Assembly (NCBI GenBank): GCA_001801345.1
Contig: MGXJ01000021.1
Location: 23,415-38,663 of the forward strand
Source of the DNA: Gammaproteobacteria bacterium RBG_16_37_9
GTDB taxonomy: Bacteria > Pseudomonadota > Gammaproteobacteria > UBA9339
DNA: 15,249 nucleotides
Direction: 5' to 3'
Part shown: positions 7,475 through 13,393 of the stretch, in pieces
Numbering within the stretch: position 1 is the first letter of the stretch
How the letters are laid out: every line of letters begins with the position of its first letter
The notes under the pieces: generated by a model
What the model saw: only the letters and a program-made list of their open reading frames with translations
What the model was told of the DNA's origin: nothing
The model's database searches: none
Program-made: the position numbers and the translations under genes

Positions 7475-7543
7475 TTCGAAGCCAGGTACTCTATCCAACT
7501 GACCCCGTTTAAAGGCATAACGGGGCGGCGGCTATAGGCGCGA
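7475..7543 (-). pseudogene. Partial tRNA-Arg copy (5' half) split by a 28-nt insertion
   Basis: On the minus strand this reads as the 5' half of the tRNA-Arg at 4833-4909. The acceptor 5' strand is present with one change (CTATAGG for CTACAGG on the plus strand). The D-arm is split by 28 extra bases at 7503-7530. The remaining 28 bp (7475-7502), through the anticodon loop, are identical to the intact gene. The 3' half is missing; sequence past 7475 is unrelated. It cannot make a tRNA and marks the right boundary of the AbiE segment. Confidence 0.85.
7503..7530. repeat. 28-nt palindromic insertion in the tRNA copy
   Basis: CCCCGTT (7503-7509) and AACGGGG (7519-7525) form a 7-bp stem with a 9-nt loop, followed by CGGCG. 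Comparison with the intact tRNA shows these bases are wholly extra and lie within the D-stem. In form it resembles small palindromic elements such as those of Rickettsia that enter tRNA and protein genes, but I see no second copy in this window. Confidence 0.6.
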
Positions 7544-7594
7544 ATGTGATAATCGTTGTTTACATCATAATCGCCTAATTTACTTAAATATATA
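7531..7594. repeat. Diverged copy of the tRNA-Arg 5' end and upstream flank
   Basis: This aligns base for base with 4899-4955, starting GCTATAGGCGCGA against GCTACAGGCGCGA, through TACATC-TAAT and CTAATTT-CTTAA blocks, at about 75% identity by eye. The homology ends near the -35 region of the intact gene. It shows that more than an att core was duplicated: the upstream flank is present twice, but is clearly older or less conserved than the identical 28-bp core. Confidence 0.7.
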
Positions 7595-7611
7595 CCATAT
7601 CTGATTTTCGT

Positions 7612-8772
7612 TTATAAGTCTTCTTCGGAAGTAACTTTTATTCCATGTTGTTTTAGTAATTTTGTTAAAACCCCATCACCCGTGATTATTTTTTTGCTGA
7701 AGGTGCCGTCATAGATTTTATTACTTCCACATGATGGCGAGCGGGCTTTTAATATGGCTTCACGACAATTAAATTGTTGAGCAAATTTTAGGGCTTCAGT
7801 GGCACCAGTATGAAATTGTTTGGTAACATCTTTGCTATTTATTGTGACTATTTTGTCTCCTTGTTGTTCAGCTGGTTCTCGTGGTGTATTTAGGCCTCCT
7901 AATTGTTCTGGGCAAATTGGGATCGCTTCGCCGTTAATAACCAAATCAATTACTTTTTTACAAGGGGAGGCTTTGCCTTGATAATTACAAGGCAGGCCGG
8001 CTAAACAGGCGCTAACCAATTTTAAATTTTTGGTTGAATGGAAATGGTTCTCGATGGTTGATTTTGTTTGCTCAGAGCTTTGTGATGATTTTTCCTTTTG
8101 TTTGGCAGCTTGGCGTAGTAAAAAAATATACTTTTCTGCTTCGAAGGCTTCATCTTTGGTTATTAATAGAATGATCGCTATAATTAAACTAATAACGATA
8201 AGGATGTTGTTGTTCTCCAACCATTGCCAGCTATTAGCCTGATTTAAAGCAGCATAAAGGAGGAATGCTAGGATTGCGACGTTTATCAATAAGCCGTATT
8301 GTTTATGCTTCCCGATGATGAAGATAAGATCTTTTTTATTATCTTGTTGTAAATCATGCTCGAGTTGGTTAGCAGTGGCATTGAGTGAGTCAGCGCTGTA
8401 TATCATTAAGGAATTAATGAAATCAATCCGTAGAGGTAATTGTTTGGTTTCTCGTTGAAAAAACCAGTTGTCAGCCTTGATGATTTTTTTACTTACGTTA
8501 ATGATAGCTTGGATGCTGGTGGATGCAAGCAATAATATGCAAAATAACAATAATAAAAATTTCGGGATCCAGGTGTTATGAAAAAACAGTAACATAAAAA
8601 TATTAGTAAATAACATTAAAAGTGCGAAGTAGGGTAAAAGGAATAAATAATTATTTAATGTTTTGCCTAGCAATGATGTTTTGGTTATAGACCATAGTGT
8701 TTTGTTTTCAGCTTGCTTTTGTCTTTCAATGCTTTGCAGAATGGCGGTGATTTCATTGAGGTCGTATTGCAT
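7612..8772 (-). CDS. Membrane protein fused to DUF523
   Basis: From the ATG at 8772 the protein has 386 residues. Residues 1-40 are soluble. Two hydrophobic segments (about 42-62 and 70-92), a polar stretch, and two more (about 160-176 and 188-206) suggest four membrane helices. After a Ser/Gln-rich linker, residues 250-386 are a whole DUF523 domain: VSACLAGLPCNY, PICPEQLGGL, TPREPAE, GATEAL and the signature ARSPSCGS. Cysteines 256, 262, 271, 287, 336 and 348 could bind a metal or cluster; the domain's function is not established. DUF523 is usually a separate cytosolic protein of about 150 residues, so this fusion is odd. An upstream TTG at 8832 would add 20 residues but overlaps the previous gene and its only purine-rich site abuts it, so I prefer 8772. 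It follows the upstream gene by 22 bp and is probably co-transcribed. Confidence 0.85.
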   Translation of the reverse strand: MQYDLNEITAILQSIERQKQAENKTLWSITKTSLLGKTLNNYLFLLPYFALLMLFTNIFMLLFFHNTWIPKFLLLLFCILLLASTSIQAIINVSKKIIKADNWFFQRETKQLPLRIDFINSLMIYSADSLNATANQLEHDLQQDNKKDLIFIIGKHKQYGLLINVAILAFLLYAALNQANSWQWLENNNILIVISLIIAIILLITKDEAFEAEKYIFLLRQAAKQKEKSSQSSEQTKSTIENHFHSTKNLKLVSACLAGLPCNYQGKASPCKKVIDLVINGEAIPICPEQLGGLNTPREPAEQQGDKIVTINSKDVTKQFHTGATEALKFAQQFNCREAILKARSPSCGSNKIYDGTFSKKIITGDGVLTKLLKQHGIKVTSEEDL

Positions 8773-8794
8773 ATTTTTATACCCATAGCAAGAA

Positions 8795-10135
8795 TCAGCA
8801 AACCTTAAATTTGGTGGATGGTCCTTTGCCAACCCTCATTATTTTACTTTGTTTTATTAACACATTTATTTTTCTAGTAGCGGTATTTCTAGATATATCT
8901 AGCTGATTTATTATATCTCCGATAGTAATTTCTTTCTTTATTTTAGCTAATTCTAATATATTATCTTCGTCGGATTTTTCTACATTTTTTTCACGTTGGA
9001 AATAAAAAGTGATTTTCACAAAATCACCTTCTTCAGAATACATCGGTTTTTTTAGATGTAATTTTTTGCAGCTATCAAATATCAAGCGTATGCCAGAACC
9101 TAGTTTTTCAACTAATCCCATTTTATGAGCTATGCGAGCAATAGTTGAGTTTCTTAGGTAAGTTGTACCATCGCCTAAATTATTTATATCTACCAGTCCT
9201 GGAAAGCAGCCCGGATTAAATATCTCTAACCGATCGTCATACAGGGCAATTTTAGTTGCTCCAGGAATTGAATACTTACGGTGAATAAGGGCGTTAATTA
9301 TGGCTTCTCGCAACGCCTCTACTGGGATTGGAAGTTTGCCTTTTAACTTGGTTTTGTTTAATTGGTAATCTCTTAAAAGCCAAGATGTTATAAGTTTAAG
9401 GCTCATTTCAGCTTGCTTTTCGATGTTGCCTGTTATTTCTTCAGTTTGGATAATATTTCTACCTGATATTCCTTCAAAGCGTGTACAGATAACGATGGAT
9501 TCTGGGATAAAATTTTCCGGGGTTTTACAAAAAAGAAGTGTTCCGGCAATTGTGGGTAAATAACTGTCATTATTGGCAGCAGCATGAGTAATCAATTTAT
9601 CTGCCAATAGACGCGTATTGGTAACTTTCATTTCGTAGAAATTTTTTAGTAAATCTTTTGATAATATAGCTATGCTTTGATTTATTGGTTCTTCATCGAA
9701 ATTAATTCTTTGTCCTTCTCTTATTAGATCTTCTACGTACTCGTTTGTGGCGCTTCTAGTGCTTGAACCTACCCGAAGATATACTCCTTTTGGGATGCCC
9801 CCGTTTTTTAAAAAATAAGGTTTCTTCGGACTTGTAGGTATTTTTATAGTTAGTATCAAAATACCATTAAAATTATTTTCATAGATTTGAGCAAAAATAT
9901 TAGGGCTTGTCGAATCATACAGGCTATTAAGAAAACCGTCGTAAATTTTATCGCGATCTTCTTCAGTTATTCCTATAATTCTACGGGTATTATCTTCTAC
10001 ACCGATCATAATACTTCCACCAGAACCGTTAGCAAAAGCTATACAGGTTTTGATGAGCGATTGAAACTTTGGAAGTTTAGCTTTGAATTCTAAAGATTTT
10101 GATTCTCTTTCGGGATAGACCTCGATTTTATTCAT
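8795..10135 (-). CDS. AlbA_2 (Schlafen-like) / GHKL ATPase / winged-helix protein
   Basis: This 446-residue protein has the common three-part layout often labelled 'RecG-like helicase' or 'transcriptional regulator', although it has no helicase motifs. Residues about 10-125 are an AlbA_2 domain (ESKSLEFKAKL, then FANGSGGSIMIGVEDN, then VYLRVGSSTRSA). Residues about 270-375 are a HATPase_c_4 GHKL fold: EALREAIINALIHRKY holds the N-box Asn, and LYDDRLEIFNPG the G1-type Asp and Gly. Residues about 392-445 form a winged helix (ITIGDIINQLDISRNTATRKINVL). Likely an ATP-dependent DNA-binding regulator; Schlafen-like members can also act in phage defence, so neither role is settled. The ATG at 10135 has a weak AAGAG site. 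A repeat array lies immediately upstream, plausibly its own operator. It leads the two-gene unit with the DUF523 fusion. Confidence 0.9.
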   Translation of the reverse strand: MNKIEVYPERESKSLEFKAKLPKFQSLIKTCIAFANGSGGSIMIGVEDNTRRIIGITEEDRDKIYDGFLNSLYDSTSPNIFAQIYENNFNGILILTIKIPTSPKKPYFLKNGGIPKGVYLRVGSSTRSATNEYVEDLIREGQRINFDEEPINQSIAILSKDLLKNFYEMKVTNTRLLADKLITHAAANNDSYLPTIAGTLLFCKTPENFIPESIVICTRFEGISGRNIIQTEEITGNIEKQAEMSLKLITSWLLRDYQLNKTKLKGKLPIPVEALREAIINALIHRKYSIPGATKIALYDDRLEIFNPGCFPGLVDINNLGDGTTYLRNSTIARIAHKMGLVEKLGSGIRLIFDSCKKLHLKKPMYSEEGDFVKITFYFQREKNVEKSDEDNILELAKIKKEITIGDIINQLDISRNTATRKINVLIKQSKIMRVGKGPSTKFKVC

Positions 10136-10157
10136 ATACTCTTTTTCTTTAAAGTTA

Positions 10158-10224
10158 ATTGCACCAATAATGGGTTGATTGCACCAATTGCACCAAGAAT
10201 ATCAAAATTGCACCAATTGCACCA
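10158..10224. promoter_or_regulatory. Five-copy ATTGCACCA repeat array upstream of the AlbA_2 gene
   Basis: The exact 9-mer ATTGCACCA (plus strand) occurs at 10158, 10178, 10187, 10207 and 10216. The copies form a single, then two head-to-tail pairs, each separated by exactly 11 bp, so pairs repeat every 29 bp. All have the same orientation. The array lies 23-89 bp before the ATG at 10135 and downstream of a TATAAT (minus strand, 10235-10230). Regular same-strand iterons at this position fit an operator for a multimeric DNA-binding protein, most simply the winged helix of the gene itself. Confidence 0.7.
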
Positions 10225-10229
10225 GTGTT

Positions 10230-10235
10230 ATTATA
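10230..10235 (-). promoter_or_regulatory. Candidate -10 box of the AlbA_2/DUF523 unit
   Basis: The minus strand reads TATAAT, a perfect -10 hexamer, just upstream of the repeat array. No good -35 box lies at 16-18 nt; a TTGACA exists at about 10275-10270 but is too far away. An activator or an extended -10 would be needed, so this is tentative. Confidence 0.3.
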
Positions 10236-10271
10236 ATATTTTGGCCAAGTTTCTATTTGATAAGTTAAGTG

Positions 10272-10628
10272 TCAATCGAACACGGCGTGCAATGGCTCAT
10301 TACTATCCTTTCTTTGCAACGGCACTTTAAGCTGCCTTTGCCTCCGGCATAGTGTCGTATAATTCGCCGCTTCAATCGATAACTTTAGCAAATCAATTAT
10401 TGATTCAGCCATTCCTTGGGTCGCTCGTAGTGGCAATCTAAACACCATTTTTATCGTTAACATGCATAAAATTGCTACGTCAGCATAAATCTTGGGCCTA
10501 CCACGACCATCTTTCCTGGTTTTATGCCACTCTTTTACAGATTTTTCATCAAACCACAAAGTTAAGCTACCACGTTTCACTAAAGCTTTGTTATAATACG
10601 ACCAGTTACGGATGTTGTACTTTGCCAT
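10272..10628 (-). pseudogene. IS5-family transposase, N-terminal fragment
   Basis: The preserved 118 residues, from MAKYNIRNWSYYNKALVKRG through GRPKIYADVAILCMLTIKMVF to TTLCRRQRQLKVPL, match the N-terminal part of IS5/IS903-type DDE transposases (PF13737 region). A full protein is about 300 residues. Here it stops at NEPLHAVFD, where the family continues with the D-S-T-G-L-K of the first catalytic Asp region, so nearly all of the DDE domain is gone. The start at 10628 has a strong GGAGGAT site eight bases ahead; a longer frame to 10694 adds 22 residues of no family resemblance. The other catalytic residues are not found beyond 10272, so this is a deleted stub rather than a frameshifted gene. 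Confidence 0.9.
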
Positions 10629-10737
10629 TGGCGATCCTCCGCGATTGTCCTTGAATATCACAGAGAAGTTTAAAGCTTTATTAACAGCTTTCAAGCTGTT
10701 TTAACATCCGTAACTGCTTTGTTCATGCAATAATGCC
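10629..10737 (-). mobile_element. Remnant left end of the IS5-family element
   Basis: Upstream of the transposase is a tight palindrome, AACAGCTT/AAGCTGTT (10683-10690, 10693-10700). Beyond it the minus strand reads GGCATTATTGCATGAAC (10737-10721), which resembles the terminal repeats of IS903-group elements (GGCTTTGTTGCATAAA type). I take about 10737 as the original left terminus. The right terminus is lost with the 3' part of the gene, so no target duplication can be checked. Confidence 0.4.
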
Positions 10738-10843
10738 GTCATCAGGGTAAAGTAAAATTGCGAATAGCGGCAATCAAAAATAGACGCATTTAGATTTTTT
10801 GCCGAAATTAATTCTTAAAAATTGAGATTTCAGCAGGCCCATT

Positions 10844-11386
10844 ATGTCTATAGCGCTTTACTGCTTATGCTTTTGGCCTACACTAGCATTTGGCGAGATT
10901 AGAGACCTGGTTGTAAATTTAACTTCTGGGTCAAGGCATGCATTCGATAGGCAAGAGTACCCAGGGATAAAAGGAAGAAAATATCGGCTTGTAACTACTA
11001 GAGTTATGCTAGACGAACAACCTGTTCAATGGGCTAAAACTGAATGGGAGCTGGTGTCTAAAGCGGCAGCTCTACCAGATGGCTACGAACTAGTTGAACA
11101 CTATAACACCTCAACAGACTTTGCCTTTGTTCTAAAGCATAGTGAACCTGACAAACAAAGCGAAAGTTGTATTTTTGACCCAGACTCTCTAAAAGTACAT
11201 GTGAGTTGCTATGGCGACACCGCGCACAAATTTATTAGCTATATTGTTCACTCTGAATCACCAATTGTAGAGTGCGAGTCAGGTCAAAGCATGATGGTTT
11301 CTGTTATAGTATCGCCCAAACAATGCGGACATAAATACACGTACAGGGCCACTGTAGAAGATGTGCCCGCAGAGGAAAGTAAATAA
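10844..11386 (+). CDS. Small exported protein of unknown function
   Basis: I do not recognise this 180-residue protein. Residues 1-17 (MSIALYCLCFWPTLAFG) are hydrophobic and end in small residues before EIRDL, like a Sec signal peptide with cleavage near 17. It lacks the usual basic N-terminus, but the frame has a stop 21 bases upstream and no better start. The mature part is polar, with probable beta strands (KYRLVTTRVML, KFISYIVHSESPIVEC, MMVSVIVSP) and four cysteines, in ESCIF, HVSCYG, IVECES and KQCGHK, which could give two disulfides in the periplasm. The purine-rich AGCAGG lies nine bases ahead of the ATG. It faces away from the IS stub and shares no operon with its neighbours. Confidence 0.6.
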   Translation: MSIALYCLCFWPTLAFGEIRDLVVNLTSGSRHAFDRQEYPGIKGRKYRLVTTRVMLDEQPVQWAKTEWELVSKAAALPDGYELVEHYNTSTDFAFVLKHSEPDKQSESCIFDPDSLKVHVSCYGDTAHKFISYIVHSESPIVECESGQSMMVSVIVSPKQCGHKYTYRATVEDVPAEESK

Positions 11387-11564
11387 CCACCAAAGACTTA
11401 AGAAGTCCTATGCATAAGGTCAGAAACATATTGCACTCTGAAGAGGGATTAATTAACAATAAATCGCAGGAGAAAAGCTGACAAGAGAGCGCGCTATATA
11501 AAATATATATGTAGCGACTCTTGGTGTGTGAAAATTTATTTGATTTTAATGTAAGGATATTCAT
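11387..11564. other. AT-rich spacer after the exported protein
   Basis: No gene is seen. Together with the doubtful remnant that follows and 11851-11921, it makes 535 bp without a sound gene. No clear terminator follows the exported protein gene or the permease, which ends at 11922 on the other strand. Confidence 0.4.
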
Positions 11565-11850
11565 ATGATACTTCGCCATTTAGTAATTTGTTGGTCAATT
11601 AGCTAAGATCTCATGCTTTTTTAAAAAACTACAATCAAGTGCAGAGCAGTTAACATCAATTGAACGCTGGCATCGTATTTTGAGCGTTGCTTTTATGAAA
11701 TATCTGAAGGGTCGTATATTAAAACCGCCGGATTTGATTACTCAAACTTGCCAGAGGAGAAAAAATATTAATTTTTACATGCCAAAAATCCAAAAAAAAC
11801 ACTGGAAAGGTAACGTTCAACTGCATTTAAGATTATTAGTAACAAACTAA
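11565..11850 (+). pseudogene. Possible decayed small ORF
   Basis: An ATG at 11565 has a good ribosome site (AAGGA, 11553-11557) but hits TAA after 13 codons. A +1 frame opens at 11587 and stays open for 87 codons to TAA at 11848-11850. It includes SIERWHRILSVAFMKYLKGR and a basic tail ending LHLRLLVTN, with a rich Lys/Arg content. The two can be joined by one frameshift near 11585. The protein is not recognised; the basic composition would suit the end of a transposase or another nucleic-acid-binding protein. It could be chance in AT-rich DNA. Confidence 0.3.
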
Positions 11851-11921
11851 ATTTAACTGAAATATAACTCTTGTGTAGATGGGATTTTTAGCGGTTTACA
11901 ATTAATATTATAAAAAATGTT

Positions 11922-13232
11922 TTATTTAATGAGAGTTTCAAAATTTAGCTCTTTTTTTAGATACCAAAAAAAGTAGACGGGCAATCCGCTTAATACAAAT
12001 AAACTTGAAACAGCTAGATGCTTTAATGGAGTTTCGTAGATAACCCAAGAACAAAAGGCAATTGCAATGTATATAGCTAGCCACTGGAATATTTTGGTAT
12101 TTGAGTTTTTATTCATTGATATTTTTATTGCTGCAAATCCGCACACCAAATAAACGAACAGAAATACCGCTACAGAATAGTCAATGATAGCAGATATTTG
12201 CTTTGCTAAACTTTTATCAGATGTTAGGATTAAAAGTATTACTATCCCTGCTGAACTAACTAGTATTCCCCAAAATGGAGCATGTCGAGAATTTTTCTTT
12301 GCAAAAAATTTAGGCATCAAATTGTCTTCAGCAAGACCTAAAATAATCTGTCCACTGGCCAGAGTCCAAGCATTAATAGTTCCGATTAGCACCATAGAGG
12401 CAATTATAGATATAAGTAGATGCCAGTTTCCTCCGAAAATATACTGTGTGGCATCAGCATAGGGGGCTTTGGAATTAACAAGTTCATTTGCCGGTATTAA
12501 ACCCATGATGCCAATACTGTTGAGGGCATAAAGTAACGCTACGCAAATTGTGCCAAATATCACTGCTCTTGGTATGGTTTTAGAAGGATTTTCAACCGAA
12601 CCAGCTGGAGTTGTGCCAGTTTCAAGTCCTATAAAGCCCCAGATAGCTAGTATAGCAACCTGTCCTAAAATTTGAGTAGTGCTAAGAGATGATATTTCAT
12701 TGCTCACTGCGAAATTGCTGCTTTTAAAGTAATGTAAAGCTATAAGAGGTAATACAAACAGAGGAATAAATCTTATTAGGTTTAAAAAGAAACCTACTTT
12801 GCCAGCAGCATATACTCCTTTTATATTCAGCATAGTAATAATGCATAGTAGAGAAATTTCTATTACTAAATAAATCATTGGGCTTCTATCGCCTATGAAT
12901 GGACTTAAATATCCAACGCAGGTTACGATGACTGCAACTGTGCTTACCCATGATACTACCCAATAAGCCCATCCAATAAAAAACGCTATATGTGAGCCGA
13001 ATGCACTTTGAACATAAGCATGTGGACCGCCGGTTTTAGGAAAGCGAGAGCATAGCAGAGCAAACATAATCGCTAAAAATACAGCACCGCTACTTGAAAT
13101 TAGCCATCCAGCCAGACTGTAGTATCCGTATGGAGCTAGAATAGCTGGTAGCATAAACACACCAGAACCAATCTGGCTGCTCATGACGATAGCTAAAACC
13201 GACCAAAAACCAATATTACGCGGAATATTCAT
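11922..13232 (-). CDS. APC-family amino-acid permease (AdiC/PotE-like)
   Basis: This is an inner-membrane transporter of about 12 helices, 436 residues from the ATG at 13232. The helix-1 substrate motif is SSQIGSGVFMLP (G22-S23-G24). Helix 6 has IWGFIGLETGTTPAG followed by VENPSKTIPRA, and helix 8 has GTINAWTLASGQ. W198 and W289 correspond by position to AdiC W202 and W293, which line its substrate site, so it resembles basic amino-acid or polyamine antiporters; the substrate cannot be fixed. An in-frame ATG at 13346 would lengthen it to 474, and one at 13283 to 453. The first lies inside a palindrome and on a candidate -35 box, and the added residues are coded through a second palindrome, so I prefer 13232, although none has a strong ribosome site. 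No decarboxylase gene, the usual partner of such antiporters, is nearby. Confidence 0.88.
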   Translation of the reverse strand: MNIPRNIGFWSVLAIVMSSQIGSGVFMLPAILAPYGYYSLAGWLISSSGAVFLAIMFALLCSRFPKTGGPHAYVQSAFGSHIAFFIGWAYWVVSWVSTVAVIVTCVGYLSPFIGDRSPMIYLVIEISLLCIITMLNIKGVYAAGKVGFFLNLIRFIPLFVLPLIALHYFKSSNFAVSNEISSLSTTQILGQVAILAIWGFIGLETGTTPAGSVENPSKTIPRAVIFGTICVALLYALNSIGIMGLIPANELVNSKAPYADATQYIFGGNWHLLISIIASMVLIGTINAWTLASGQIILGLAEDNLMPKFFAKKNSRHAPFWGILVSSAGIVILLILTSDKSLAKQISAIIDYSVAVFLFVYLVCGFAAIKISMNKNSNTKIFQWLAIYIAIAFCSWVIYETPLKHLAVSSLFVLSGLPVYFFWYLKKELNFETLIK

Positions 13233-13285
13233 GCGTTTGATGGTAACTGAAAAACTTGGTTTGTCAAAATCAAATAAAAGCATTG

Positions 13286-13306
13286 GGGTCAGACTAGACC
13301 TGACCC
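13286..13306. repeat. GGGTCAG/CTGACCC palindrome in the permease leader
   Basis: GGGTCAG (13286-13292) and CTGACCC (13300-13306) are perfect 7-bp arms around ACTAGAC. It lies between the candidate permease promoter and its ATG. GGGTCA-ended palindromes of this kind are often dispersed REP-like repeats in proteobacterial genomes, and the repeat at 14667-14751 has similar GGGGTCA ends. Confidence 0.6.
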
Positions 13307-13317
13307 TGTTATCTATA

Positions 13318-13357
13318 ATTATGTGTAAATTTTCACATTTTACCAACGTAAAATGTG
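13318..13357 (-). promoter_or_regulatory. Candidate permease promoter overlapped by a 10-bp-arm palindrome
   Basis: On the minus strand TTGGTA (13346-13341) and CATAAT (13323-13318) are 17 nt apart, placing the start of transcription near 13310. A perfect palindrome, CACATTTTAC/GTAAAATGTG (13334-13343, 13348-13357), has the -35 box in its centre. Such overlap is typical of a repressor operator. The alternative is a hairpin after glyA, which ends 37 bp away, but no T-run follows it, so it is not a standard intrinsic terminator. Confidence 0.45.
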
Positions 13358-13393
13358 GATTTTATCACGTTTTTATAACATATTAAGCCTGCT

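Noticed and set aside
7503..7525. CCCCGTT/AACGGGG hairpin as abiE terminator
   Set aside because: It lacks a following T-run and aligns exactly as an insertion in a tRNA copy; a terminator effect is possible but not its evident origin.
7475..7543. A second working tRNA-Arg gene
   Set aside because: The 3' half, T-arm and acceptor 3' strand are absent and the D-stem is split.
10158..10224. Repeat array as a CRISPR
   Set aside because: Repeats are 9 bp and spacers 0 or 11 bp, far too short, and no cas gene is present.
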